The notes under the pieces: model-generated
The model's input: only the letters and a program-made list of their open reading frames with translations
Databases searched by the model: none
Told to the model about the DNA's origin: nothing
Shown here: one piece after another, positions 1 through 8,681 of the stretch
Position numbering within the stretch: the first letter of the stretch is position 1
Layout of the letters: each line of letters opens with the position of its first letter
Position numbers and translations under genes: made by a program
Source: Segatella buccae ATCC 33574
GTDB taxonomy: Bacteria; Bacteroidota; Bacteroidia; Bacteroidales; Bacteroidaceae
Reading direction: 5' to 3'
Length of the DNA stretch: 64,000 bases
NCBI RefSeq assembly: GCF_000184945.1
Contig: NZ_GL586311.1
Location: 3,124,525-3,188,524 of the forward strand

Positions 1-3
1 GTG

Positions 4-100
4 CCTTGAGCGTAAGCGAAAAAAGACAATAGTCCTTCTTCCTAATGCAATGAAGCAGTCAATCAATAAGGCTGTTGTCTTTTTTCGCTTACGCTCAAGG
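4..100. repeat. Inverted-repeat element, copy 1
   Basis: Perfect 26-bp inverted arms lie at 4-29 and 75-100. Their inner ends are gacaatag and ctgttgtc. The same inner ends occur in the elements at 41841-42030 and 42826-43038. Just outside, 111-130 carries the aacgagcgaagcgagtgcta block and 132-155 carries repeated aactcc motifs, both also found in the 41841-42030 copy. No transposase is present. It may extend left of the window. Confidence 0.7.
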
Positions 101-194
101 AGCTTCTTCTAACGAGCGAAGCGAGTGCTAACCCCTTTAACTCCTTTAACTCCTAAAGTTGCGCTTGTGAAACTTAAATAAATGATAATAGATT

Positions 195-551
195 ATGGAT
201 AAAAAGAAACTATGTCGCATACGCGACGTCTATCGCGCCATCGTTGCGCTTGAAAACCAGTTTCAGCAGTCGTTCAACCTCAACATCAACGAGGCCATGC
301 TGCTCTGCACGCTCAAGGACAACAGCGGACTCACGTCGGGCGAGATAGCCGAGGCATTGGGACTGACCAACTCCAATGCCTCGAAGGTGATAGGATCGGC
401 AGAGAACAAACTGCTCGTCAACCGCAACCTCGACCGTGTGGACAAGCGGCAGATGCACTTCTCGCTCACCAAGAAGGGGTCTGACCTGCTCAACGAGATG
501 AACTGCGACGACATGCCGTTGCCCGACATCCTGACCGAAATCTGTCCGTAG
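195..551 (+). CDS. MarR-family winged-helix transcriptional regulator
   Basis: This is a small (118 aa) DNA-binding regulator. A helix-turn-helix runs from about residue 45 to 72 (SGEIAEALGLTNSNASKVIG). A wing follows at about 75-92 (NRNLDRVDKRQMHFSLTKKG), ending in the LTKKG segment typical of MarR proteins. The N-terminal helix would serve dimerisation. The protein is shorter than most MarR proteins (about 140-150 aa) and has a short C-terminal tail. The ATG at 195 follows A-rich sequence. It stands alone and no divergent target gene is visible, so its ligand and targets are unknown. Confidence 0.8.
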   Translation: MDKKKLCRIRDVYRAIVALENQFQQSFNLNINEAMLLCTLKDNSGLTSGEIAEALGLTNSNASKVIGSAENKLLVNRNLDRVDKRQMHFSLTKKGSDLLNEMNCDDMPLPDILTEICP

Positions 552-670
552 TGCGGGGTTCCGGTTGCCGCGGCAAGTCGGAGGCGGTCTGCCCATTGTG
601 TGTTTGTGTGTGTCTTCTGTCCCGAGGCGAACAACGCATCGTTGTCTTGGCTGTCTTGGCGATGTGTGTG

Positions 671-748
671 GGGTAGGTGATGGGTGATAAGGTAATAGTC
701 TGTAAGGTGATCATTACCACCTGCCACCTACCACCCAACACCTAAACC
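671..748. repeat. Imperfect GGTAGGTG/CACCTACC inverted repeat
   Basis: This lies in the 359-bp gap between the MarR gene and the H1-like gene. Purine-rich ggtaggtgatgggtgataag on the left faces ccacctaccacccaacacct on the right, around an inner ggtaat/attacc stem. The rest of the gap (552-670) shows only a short gtgt-rich run. Similar ccacc(t/c)a(c/t)c tracts occur at 45850-45885, and a ggtgtcgggtgg tandem lies at 11675-11702. Confidence 0.45.
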
Positions 749-822
749 TTGATTTAAATCAAGAAAAACCCACTATATTTGCTAATTGGCTGATAATCTG
801 TTACATTTCCAATTAAAAACCG

Positions 823-852
823 TTGTGTTTCAGGATAATTATGCTATCTTTG
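823..852 (+). promoter_or_regulatory. Bacteroidota-type promoter of the H1-like gene
   Basis: The -33 TTG is at 823-825 and the -7 TATCTTTG at 845-852, with a 19-bp spacer. This matches the phylum consensus. The start codon at 923 is about 65 nt beyond the expected transcription start. Confidence 0.65.
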
Positions 853-922
853 CAGCGAATAATTAATCAACTGGGGATCAAATAGCCATGAAACCCTAAA
901 ATTTATTTATTTGCAAAAGATT

Positions 923-1210
923 ATGGCAGAAAAGAAAGCAACAAAAGCTGCTGCTCCCAAAGCTACAGCAACGAAGGCTGCTCCGAAGAAGGCAGCTGTA
1001 AAGAAATCGGTATTGGAACTCACTGCTGAAAATGCAGGTTTCAAGGCCGGTGATGTGTATCAGGCTCTGGCAGCAGCCGGTTCGGCCCAGACACTGGCCG
1101 AGATTACCAAGGCGTCTAAGATTAGCTCCGAAGAGGCTATCCTCGGTATTGGATGGCTCCTGAAAGAGGGCAAAATCAAGGCAGAGGACAACAAAGTGGT
1201 CCTCGCTTAA
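923..1210 (+). CDS. Winged-helix protein with histone H1-like Lys/Ala tail
   Basis: Residues 1-30 form a low-complexity tail of Lys, Ala, Thr and Pro (for example KKATKAAAPKATATKAAPKK), like histone H1 or HU tails. Residues about 33-95 form a compact winged-helix domain with a LAEITKASKISSEEAILGIG helix-turn-helix, resembling the DUF2582 type. The ATG at 923 is preferred; an in-frame TTG lies four codons upstream at 911. The gene has its own promoter and terminator, so it is monocistronic. The likely role is non-specific DNA or nucleoid binding, inferred from charge and fold. The target is unknown. Confidence 0.75.
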   Translation: MAEKKATKAAAPKATATKAAPKKAAVKKSVLELTAENAGFKAGDVYQALAAAGSAQTLAEITKASKISSEEAILGIGWLLKEGKIKAEDNKVVLA

Positions 1211-1237
1211 TCGAAACTCAAAGAAAAAAATGAAGAG

Positions 1238-1273
1238 GCCGCGGCTCGCCATCATGCAAGCCGCGGCTTTTTT
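1238..1273 (+). terminator. Rho-independent terminator of the H1-like gene
   Basis: A 9-bp perfect GC-rich stem (gccgcggct / agccgcggc, 1238-1246 and 1259-1267) is followed by six T residues at 1268-1273. Confidence 0.85.
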
Positions 1274-1392
1274 GTTGAAGCCGAAAGGCTGAGTTTTGTG
1301 CCGCCGGGGAGCGGTCGTGCTGTGGGGCGGTGTGTGTCGCCGGGCCGGAAGCGCATCCGTATTTGTTACGGGACAACAGAACTGCCGAATCT

Positions 1393-1725
1393 ATGATGAA
1401 CTACGATCAGGAAATATTCAAAGTGCTCACCGAGGCGGGAGAGAACGGACTGAAGGCCGAGAAGGTGGCCCGCCACGTGTTCAACGCTTGTAACTCACTG
1501 TTCTGCCCGGCGAGCTACGACGATGTACACCGCTATGTGGCGCAGTTTCTGCAACGCAGTGCGCGCAATCCGGACTCCATTATCGAGAAGGCCGATGCCC
1601 GGGGCGTGTATTTTCTCAATCCCGATGCGCACGAAACGCAGCAGCTCATGCTCCGCTTCTCGCGCGTGGAAGAGGAGGAAGAGTCTAAAGCCCCGCCCGT
1701 AGACCTCTCGCTGAGTTTGTTCTGA
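1393..1725 (+). CDS. Conserved hypothetical protein, about 110 aa
   Basis: This is a small soluble protein of a type common in Bacteroidota; I cannot name a function. The N-terminal half (about 1-60) is helical and may be a degenerate winged-helix-like fold (IFKVLTEAGENGLKAEKVAR). The C-terminus is acidic (EEEEESK) and ends in a hydrophobic LSLSLF. There is no signal peptide or membrane segment. Two adjacent ATGs occur at 1393 and 1396; the reading frame is open further upstream to 1330 but that part looks non-coding. No clear promoter is seen directly upstream. Confidence 0.65.
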   Translation: MMNYDQEIFKVLTEAGENGLKAEKVARHVFNACNSLFCPASYDDVHRYVAQFLQRSARNPDSIIEKADARGVYFLNPDAHETQQLMLRFSRVEEEEESKAPPVDLSLSLF

Positions 1726-1770
1726 CAGACAGGGCGGGCGGTTGGTGTGTCAATAGTTTTCGCAGCACGT

Positions 1771-1801
1771 TTGCATTTGCCTTTTAAAGGTATTATCTTT
1801 G
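1771..1801 (+). promoter_or_regulatory. Bacteroidota-type promoter without an evident gene
   Basis: The -33 TTG is at 1771-1773 and the -7 TATCTTTG at 1794-1801, with a 20-bp spacer. It points into 1802-2269, where I see no convincing coding sequence before the convergent AddB gene. It could drive a small RNA or be a relic of a lost gene. Confidence 0.5.
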
Positions 1802-2269
1802 CATTGGCAAGGGGAGCACGCAGGTGTTTCCCTTTTTTCATTCCCAAGCCACCTACAGCCTCCCATCGGACCACCAACCCTTGCGAAAAGGCCCGAATGG
1901 CGTTGCAAAACGGGCTCTTTGAGGTTGTCGTTCGGCCCGATCGGGCTTTCAGGTGTAGCCGTTTTGCAAGGTCGGTCGGGCTTGATGAGGGGTTTGATGG
2001 GGCGGATAAGGAGAGTGGGGCGGACGATTTTGTGTAGACAAACGGCTGTGGAGAAAAACCGTGTAAGGCTTTTTCTAAAGATTTAATGTTTCGTGCTATA
2101 TACAGGTTTTACCTCCCCCGCAGCGAAAAGAATGTCGGTTGCGCGGATAAATTTGCCTGATTTGTTCCTTTCGCCGACACAGATGTTCTTCGGCGAATGA
2201 TGCTGATTATGTCGAAAACCGGTCGCGCAGATAAATGCGCCTCATTCTAAGGGAAGTGACTCCTGCCTT
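1802..2269. other. Non-coding region with internal repeats
   Basis: No credible gene is seen here. Two similar stretches of about 30 bp lie at 2132-2160 and 2217-2246 (ggttgcgcggataaatttgc versus ggtcgcgcagataaatgcgc), so an internal duplication is likely. The part at 1880-1990 is rich in cgggc motifs and resembles, weakly, the dispersed repeat at 11340-11600. Confidence 0.4.
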
Positions 2270-5173
2270 TTACTTGCATATCTGCCGGTAGGGACACGTG
2301 TCGCAATGGCGGCGGTCGGCGGTGGCGACGAACGGGTGGGAGAGGTCGAAGATGTCGGTGAGCACGCCTTTCAGCCGATCTGTGAACTCGTCACGGTAGC
2401 GGCCGGCACTTGTGATTTTCTCGTCGCCGAGCGTGAGCGTGGGGTCGTATTCATCCCCCGTGGTGTGCTGGATGAACAGCAGGGCCGGACTCACGGGCTC
2501 TCCTTCGGGATTGTGGCGGCTGCTGCGGTCAACGATGAGCGAGTAGAGCATCGTCTGCAAATAGTAGTCGGTGTGCTTCCGGCTGATGTCCTCACCCGAG
2601 AAAATCTCCTCAATGGTCTTGATTTTGGCCTGTGCCTTGTTGCCCGTCTTGTAATCTATCACGCGAATGCGCTCGCCCCCCAGTTCCGAGGCCACGGCAT
2701 CGAGGCGGTCGATGGAGCCGCCGATTTGGAGTGTGCGCTCCGCAGAGCCCGCGGTGAAAGTTACGGTGTCGAACACTTTCAGTTCCAATCCGAGTATTGT
2801 GAACGGCGTGTGGCGGCTGTCGAGGCGCAGCAGCTGGCGCACGTAGCTCACGATGACATTGCGGTTGATGAGTTGCAGACCGTTGTATTCGGGCCGGAAT
2901 CCCTGCCGCTTCACGTGGAAGAGTTCTTCCCGGAAAGCGTCGTCCACCACCTCCTCAATGCGCATTTTGCTCTTCAGATAGCTGTCGATGTCGCCTTGGC
3001 GTATCGTGAGCGGATGGAGGAGCTGCGGTTCGCCCTTTTCATCGCAGGCCACGTCGCCCGGTCCGGCAAACGAGAGGTAGATATTCTGGCACGCTTTGTG
3101 GAAGATGTTGCCGAAGATGCGGTTGTCGATGGCGTCTTCATCGGGGGTGTCCGGTTCCTCGATGTGGGCTATGTAGCGGTAGAAGAAACGTTTCTGGCAG
3201 CGCAGATAGGTGTTGATAGCCGTGGGCGAGAGGCTTGTAAACCTGTTGAGCTGTTCCTCCACAGCCTTGTCTTTCGTGATGTCGGTCTCCTCCTTTCGCT
3301 TCGGTTCCTGGCCGGCCTGCAGGCTCCGGCGCACTATCGGGTGCCCGCTTTCCACCATGAGTTGGAGCATGAAGCGGCTCATCTCGCCCGTGTGGCCGTC
3401 TTCCGTGGCATTGTTGTAGGTCATGGTCACGTCGGTGGCCCGCTGAATGAGGCTGTAGAAGTAGTAGGCATAGATGGCCACCTTGTTGTCGATGGTGGTG
3501 AGCCCGTAGGCATGGCGTATGGAATAGGGGATGAACGAGGCGTCGTTGATGCCTTTGGGCAGGTTGCCCTCGTTGGCCGAGAGCAGCAGCACGTGGTCGA
3601 AGTCGAGGTTGCGGGTTTCGAGCACGCCCATCACCTGTATGCCCACCACGGGTTCGCCGTGGAAAGGTACGCCGGTCGACTGAAACAGTTGGCCCGTGAG
3701 CCGCTCCAGCGTGGCCGTATCCACCGTGAGGTCGCCCGCGTCCATGAGTTCTTTCAGGCGGTTGAGAAGCGTGTAGCTGCGGAAGAGCGACTCCTGAAAC
3801 AGAGGGTCAGCCACCCCCCGGGCGTTCACACCGATGCGCTTCAGCACTGCCAGCATCCACCCGATGAGCTTCCGGTTGTCGAAGTCTCCCATGTCGGGGA
3901 AGAGCAGTTCCAGTCCCTCGTCGCCCAAGGTGAGGCTGTCGCGGGCCGGATAGAAACGCTTGTGGCGGTTGAGATCGTCGATGAGATCGCGGTATTTTGG
4001 CGACACGTAGGGCGTGTAAGGGTGGCGCAGCAGGCGGTTGACGAAGTGAAGCCGATAGCGGTTGCTCTGCCTTTGGTAGCCCATGGTGCAGAGGGCGAAC
4101 AGCTGCATCACAAGCGAGAAAAACGGCGATTGCTGCAAGGGATAGCCCGTGGTGATGTTCACATCCTTCACTTCGGGTGGCAGACAGTGGACAACGGTCT
4201 GCAACAGACTCTCGTCGGCCATCACGATGGCTGTCCGGCTGCCGTCGGCTATGCGGTTGTTCTCGCGCAGCCACGTGCTGATGTAGCGTGCCTGAATGTT
4301 TTCTGTCGACGCGCTGATGTAGGTGATGTCCTTCGTGCGCTGCAAGTTGTCGTAGGGATCGTGGGCGTCGTCCGGGGCTATTTCGTTCGGATAGTGGGCC
4401 AGATATTGGCGTATGTAGTGCCCGGCCTCGTTGTCGCCCGACATGTAATAGTGGTCGTAGTCCCAGTAGAAGCGGGCTTTGCCTTCCCGTTTCAGCCGGT
4501 CGCAGAGGGCCAGCTCCACCTTCTGCATCATGTTGAAACCCACAAAGAGATAGGTGTCATACTCGAAGGTGAGCTGCGGATTCTCCACCACCTCGCGGTA
4601 GAGCTTACCCTCGTATGCAAGTCCTTGTTGGCCAAGACGTTGGTTGTAATCGTTAAAGATGTCACCGAAGTGGCTCCATAGTTCCAAGAACCGGCGCTTG
4701 AGCTCGGAGTTGTGGTCGTCGGAGAAGTTGCTGAAAAACTTTTTGAGCATCTCCTTCTGCTCCTCGGTGAGGAAGGAGGCGTCGTCGAACTCGTGTATGT
4801 CGCGCAGGTTGGCAAACACCTTGGCGGCATCGGCCATGTTCTTGTCGATGTCGTCGAAGTCGGAGAGCAGGAGCTGCCCCCATCCGTAGAAATGGTCGAG
4901 GGTCTCGTTGAGCCCCGTGCAGGCCACAAACGACTTGTGCAGGTCGCAGATGAGTTTGATGGGGTCGGCCGTGGCGAGCTTGCTGTGGCGGCGGAAGAGG
5001 TCGCTGATGGTGATGTAGGCCGGGCTCCAGAGCGGTCGGTCGGCCAATCGGGCGAGGTGCTCGTTCAGGAAGAGCGAGGCCCGCTTGTTGGGAAACACCA
5101 CAGCCGTGCGCGACAGGTCGGTGCCGTATTTTGTGATGATATCGTGTGCTACTGTTTCGAGAAAAGTCTTCAT
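2270..5173 (-). CDS. addB: AddB-like PD-(D/E)XK nuclease with 4Fe-4S cluster
   Basis: This is the partner of the AddA-like helicase-nuclease upstream and probably forms a RecBCD-type complex that resects double-strand DNA ends for recombination. Residues 1 to about 650 are an inactive helicase-like part. I see no Walker A motif, which is usual for the Bacteroidota version. The C-terminal nuclease has LSPTAINTYLRCQKRFFYRY, GNIFHKACQ, GGSIDRLD and the catalytic VIDYKTGNKA. The last residues hold CDTCPYRQIC, which with the Cys of LRCQKRF can bind a 4Fe-4S cluster. The length (967 aa) fits. It lies 104 bp downstream of addA on the same strand. Confidence 0.85.
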   Translation of the reverse strand: MKTFLETVAHDIITKYGTDLSRTAVVFPNKRASLFLNEHLARLADRPLWSPAYITISDLFRRHSKLATADPIKLICDLHKSFVACTGLNETLDHFYGWGQLLLSDFDDIDKNMADAAKVFANLRDIHEFDDASFLTEEQKEMLKKFFSNFSDDHNSELKRRFLELWSHFGDIFNDYNQRLGQQGLAYEGKLYREVVENPQLTFEYDTYLFVGFNMMQKVELALCDRLKREGKARFYWDYDHYYMSGDNEAGHYIRQYLAHYPNEIAPDDAHDPYDNLQRTKDITYISASTENIQARYISTWLRENNRIADGSRTAIVMADESLLQTVVHCLPPEVKDVNITTGYPLQQSPFFSLVMQLFALCTMGYQRQSNRYRLHFVNRLLRHPYTPYVSPKYRDLIDDLNRHKRFYPARDSLTLGDEGLELLFPDMGDFDNRKLIGWMLAVLKRIGVNARGVADPLFQESLFRSYTLLNRLKELMDAGDLTVDTATLERLTGQLFQSTGVPFHGEPVVGIQVMGVLETRNLDFDHVLLLSANEGNLPKGINDASFIPYSIRHAYGLTTIDNKVAIYAYYFYSLIQRATDVTMTYNNATEDGHTGEMSRFMLQLMVESGHPIVRRSLQAGQEPKRKEETDITKDKAVEEQLNRFTSLSPTAINTYLRCQKRFFYRYIAHIEEPDTPDEDAIDNRIFGNIFHKACQNIYLSFAGPGDVACDEKGEPQLLHPLTIRQGDIDSYLKSKMRIEEVVDDAFREELFHVKRQGFRPEYNGLQLINRNVIVSYVRQLLRLDSRHTPFTILGLELKVFDTVTFTAGSAERTLQIGGSIDRLDAVASELGGERIRVIDYKTGNKAQAKIKTIEEIFSGEDISRKHTDYYLQTMLYSLIVDRSSRHNPEGEPVSPALLFIQHTTGDEYDPTLTLGDEKITSAGRYRDEFTDRLKGVLTDIFDLSHPFVATADRRHCDTCPYRQICK

Positions 5174-5277
5174 TGGCGTGTCAGCGGTTTTTTATATCGT
5201 TGTTGTTGGGGATGGGAGAGTGTCGGTGAAAGGCTCGGGCAGGGGCGTGCAGTGAGTGGCCCGGCGGTTGGAGTGGC

Positions 5278-8200
5278 TCATTCCACGCGCTCGATGTCGT
5301 TTTTATATACATACCAGAGGTAGCCTTCCACTTGCCGGTGGCCCATTTGGCGGAGCAGTTCCATGTATTGTCTCACTTGCCGGTGGTATTCGTCGCGGTG
5401 GGTGCCGAACTTGAAGTCGACCACTATGGTCTGCCTGCCGTCGGTCATCACGCGGTCGGGGCGATGCTCCTCCACCTTGCCGGTTTCGCGGTTGAGTTGC
5501 AGGATGGTACACTCGTTGAAGAGTTGCCAGCGACCGGAAAACCAGTCGGCCACCTGCTCCGTCTCCAACCGTTTGTGAATCATGCGCCGCAGACTCTCGG
5601 CTGTGAGTTCTTCGTCGTAGAGCACGCCCTCCTGTTCGAGTTCGCGCACGGCATCGTCGATGTCGGTCGCGGTGCGGATGTTGGAGAAAAGCCGGTGCAG
5701 GATGTTGCCTGTGTTGATGTAGCTGCGGCGTTTCTCTTCTTCCTCGTCGCCCCCCACGAAGTCGCGGCTCTTGTTGCTCTGCTTGAACTCGGCATGGCTT
5801 TCGAACGTTTCGATGTCGGGCCGGAGCGGCATGGGGCGGCGGATGAACACATTCGGCTGCGATGAAACGGGCTCTTTTTCGCTTTCTGGGATTTCGGATA
5901 GGGCTGTATCACCGCCATTTTCCGCTCCTGCGGCAGTCCCGGCTGTCGGTGAAACGGTCGGTTTCTCCACAGAAAGTTCCCCAAACGCGAAACCCACCGA
6001 CTCTGTTTTATCGTCCGCTCCCTCATGGTAGTCGGCTGTCTCAAACTCTTCACTGCCGGCCATCTGCGCGAGACACTGCTCGATGAGGTAGGAGCGGGAG
6101 TTGGCTGTGCCCCGCTTGCCAAATACAAAGAGGTTGCGCCCGGCACGGGTGAAGGCCACATAGAGCAGGTTGAGATTGTCCACGATGTTCTGCAAGTGCT
6201 CGTGGTGGTAGTCGGCCTCGTAGATGGAGCCTTTCATGCCTTTGGCACTGAAGTCTACGGGCACGAGCGGCAGCCGGCTGTAAGGCTCCTCCGAGGGCAC
6301 GCACCACACGGTGTTGCCCGATGTGCGCTCCAATGTCCAGTCGCAGAAAGGCATCACCACGTTGTCAAACTCCAGTCCCTTGCTCTTGTGGATGGTGAGC
6401 AGACGTATGCCGTTGGCCGCATCGCTTTGTATGGTCTTCTCATGCAGGTTGGCATCCCATTCTTCCAGAAAAGCCGTGATGTCGGTGGTGTTGTCTTGCA
6501 GATAGGCCGTCAGTCGGTCGAAGAAGGCACACACGTATGCACTTTCGCCCTTCAGTCTCTTCAGTCCGAGCAGGGAGAAGAGCCGTTCGGCCAGGTCGAA
6601 GAGCGGCATGGCAAGCAATCGGGCCCGCTTGTCGGGCTCGGTGAGGTCGGCAGGCAGCTCTTCGTTGAGCCGGGTGTCGCCTTCGGTCTTGCCTGCCCGG
6701 TCTCTCACGAGCAGTTCGCTGTCGGTAAGCGTGGTGCCGACCACCTGCTTCTGGTAGGCTTCCACCAGTGCCACTTTCGATAGATAGTCTTCTTCGTTAA
6801 CCAAATAGCGCAAGGCGTTGATTATCATGCCGACGGCTGCGGATGCGTCGAGGCGGAAAGCTTCATCGGAAACGAGCGGGATGTCGGGACGAAGGGTCAT
6901 GAAATGGTCGGCGATGTCTTGGATGGTGCGGTTGGAACGCACGAGGATGGCTATCTTGTTGGTCGCCACCCCTGCCCGCAGCAGATAGTCTACGGTCTCT
7001 ACGGTCTTGTCGAGCATATCATCGTCAGTGCTTGACTTGGGCAGCAGTTCCACCTCCACGCGCCCCCGGGGAGCCCGTCCTTGGGGCCATTGCTGCACCA
7101 CGTCGGCGTAGGCGTGGGCCAGTTGGGCCGCCCCCTCGGCATTGTCTTCCTGCCTGTCGGCCTCTTCAAGTGCCGCAGCCGTGCGGAAGAAGGCATTGTT
7201 GAAAGCGATGATGTTGCGCTCGGAGCGGTAGTTGGTACACAGCGAGGTCACGGCAAGCCGCTGTTCGGCATGGGGGGCAAACTCGCGCTCGATGTCGTTG
7301 AGCAGCCGCCAGTCGCCCGAACGCCAGCGATAGATGCTCTGCTTCACGTCGCCCACGATGAGGTTGGCGGCCCCGTCGCGGCTCATGCACTCCTCCAGAA
7401 GCACCTTGAAGTTGGCCCACTGCACGGTGCCGGTGTCCTGAAACTCGTCTATCATCACGTGTTCGAGCTGCGTGCCTATCTTCTCGAAGATAAACGGCGA
7501 GTCGCTTCCGTCGATGAGCGAGTGGAGAAGCATCTGCGTGTCGCTCAGCAAGAAGCGGTTGGCCTCTTCGTTCAGGGCTCTCACCTTGGTCTCGATGCTG
7601 CCCAACAGGCGCAGTTGGTTGATGTGCCGGAGGGTGAGGTCGGCCGACTTGTAGTCGCGCACGGCCTTCGGGCGGAGCCGTTCGGTCTCGTTCAGCAGGT
7701 CGAAGAGCACTTCCGTCACGAGGTCGAAGGCCGGATTGCCGGGCACGGCCTCTTTCTTCTTGACCCACTTTTCGGGCGATTCCATCGCATCCAAGACCCT
7801 TTTGCCCAGTAGTTTGGTCTCGTCATACTCCCCCTTTTGCAGTTTCAAGAAGTAGCCGCACACGCCCGATGCACCATTGGCAAAGTCTTCCACGGACAGA
7901 CCGTTGTCGGCCAGCAGTCTGAAGAATCGTTCGGCTTGGCCGGCGAGCCGCTCCTGCGCCTCCTTGCGGATGGCCCGCATTTGCCGGTTGAACTCGGGGA
8001 AGAAGTCTTTCTGCCCGAACACCTCCTCCAGCCGGCGGCTCCGGCTTTTGTAGAAGTCCTTGAAGATGTTTTCACCAAACTTCTTGATTTGCCCGATCAC
8101 GTTCCAACTCTTGTCGTCGTTGATGTTCTCGTTGATATAATCCATGATCCAACCGAGCACGGGATTCTTCGCGTCGAGGTCTTCGATGAGCCTGTCCACG

Positions 8201-8643
8201 GCTTGCTGTTCCACTTGATAGTCGTTGAGCCCTATGCGCAGGTTGGCCGTGAGGTCGAGTTCGCGTGCCAGATTGCGCAGCACACTTTGGAAGAACGTGT
8301 CGATGGTCTCCACGCGGAAGTAGTTGTAGTTGTGTATGAGGTTGCGCAAGGCCATTCCTGCCCGCTTCCTAATCTCGCGTTCGGGCAGTTCGGAGGTTTC
8401 TTTCACCTTATTATAATAACCCTCCGAAGCCTTGTCGGCCCGCCAGATGCCGTAGAGCTGGGAGAGTATGCGCAACTTCATCTCCTCCGTGGCCTTGTTG
8501 GTGAAAGTCACGGCGAGGATGGTCCGATAGGCCGTGGGATTGTCTATCACGAGCCTGATGTATTCCGTAGCCAGTGTGAAGGTCTTGCCCGACCCGGCAC
8601 TGGCCTTGTAGACGGTGAGTGGTTTCATATTGTCGTTGTGCAT
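5278..8643 (-). CDS. addA: AddA/RecB-like UvrD-family helicase-nuclease
   Basis: This is an ATP-dependent 3'-5' DNA helicase with a C-terminal nuclease, the motor of an AddAB-type repair complex. Superfamily 1 motifs appear in order: Walker A ASAGSGKT (residues 14-21), AVTFTNKATEEMK, Walker B MIDEFQDT, GDVKQSIYRWRSGD, NYRSERNI, LTIHKSKGLEFD and YVAFTRAGRNL. The nuclease motif near the end is RPDR followed by VVDFKFG. The ATG at 8643 (MHNDNMKPL) is chosen, with MKPL at 8628 as the alternative. The frame is open to 8886, but that part overlaps the DUF5686 gene and is not conserved-looking. About 1121 aa. Confidence 0.9.
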   Translation of the reverse strand: MHNDNMKPLTVYKASAGSGKTFTLATEYIRLVIDNPTAYRTILAVTFTNKATEEMKLRILSQLYGIWRADKASEGYYNKVKETSELPEREIRKRAGMALRNLIHNYNYFRVETIDTFFQSVLRNLARELDLTANLRIGLNDYQVEQQAVDRLIEDLDAKNPVLGWIMDYINENINDDKSWNVIGQIKKFGENIFKDFYKSRSRRLEEVFGQKDFFPEFNRQMRAIRKEAQERLAGQAERFFRLLADNGLSVEDFANGASGVCGYFLKLQKGEYDETKLLGKRVLDAMESPEKWVKKKEAVPGNPAFDLVTEVLFDLLNETERLRPKAVRDYKSADLTLRHINQLRLLGSIETKVRALNEEANRFLLSDTQMLLHSLIDGSDSPFIFEKIGTQLEHVMIDEFQDTGTVQWANFKVLLEECMSRDGAANLIVGDVKQSIYRWRSGDWRLLNDIEREFAPHAEQRLAVTSLCTNYRSERNIIAFNNAFFRTAAALEEADRQEDNAEGAAQLAHAYADVVQQWPQGRAPRGRVEVELLPKSSTDDDMLDKTVETVDYLLRAGVATNKIAILVRSNRTIQDIADHFMTLRPDIPLVSDEAFRLDASAAVGMIINALRYLVNEEDYLSKVALVEAYQKQVVGTTLTDSELLVRDRAGKTEGDTRLNEELPADLTEPDKRARLLAMPLFDLAERLFSLLGLKRLKGESAYVCAFFDRLTAYLQDNTTDITAFLEEWDANLHEKTIQSDAANGIRLLTIHKSKGLEFDNVVMPFCDWTLERTSGNTVWCVPSEEPYSRLPLVPVDFSAKGMKGSIYEADYHHEHLQNIVDNLNLLYVAFTRAGRNLFVFGKRGTANSRSYLIEQCLAQMAGSEEFETADYHEGADDKTESVGFAFGELSVEKPTVSPTAGTAAGAENGGDTALSEIPESEKEPVSSQPNVFIRRPMPLRPDIETFESHAEFKQSNKSRDFVGGDEEEEKRRSYINTGNILHRLFSNIRTATDIDDAVRELEQEGVLYDEELTAESLRRMIHKRLETEQVADWFSGRWQLFNECTILQLNRETGKVEEHRPDRVMTDGRQTIVVDFKFGTHRDEYHRQVRQYMELLRQMGHRQVEGYLWYVYKNDIERVE

Positions 8644-8681
8644 ATTCTTGTTGGTAGAGGGGCGGAGACGGGCCGTTGCGC

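Noticed and set aside
1880..1990. Possible fourth copy of dispersed repeat family B
   Set aside because: It shares ttgcgaaaaggcccg and gggctcttt-like words with the copy at 11340, but the order and spacing do not hold over a longer stretch.
1799..2086. Frames of 95-96 codons after the orphan promoter
   Set aside because: Composition is biased to Arg and Gly, there is no domain, and the start lies at or before the expected transcription start.
2306..4681. Very long open frame on the plus strand
   Set aside because: It is exactly antisense to the AddB gene, is rich in Val, Glu, His and Arg, and shows no domain. It reflects codon bias on the opposite strand. The same holds for 8676-10247 (+), 13839-15623 (+), 23328-25487 (-) and 47074-48966 (-).
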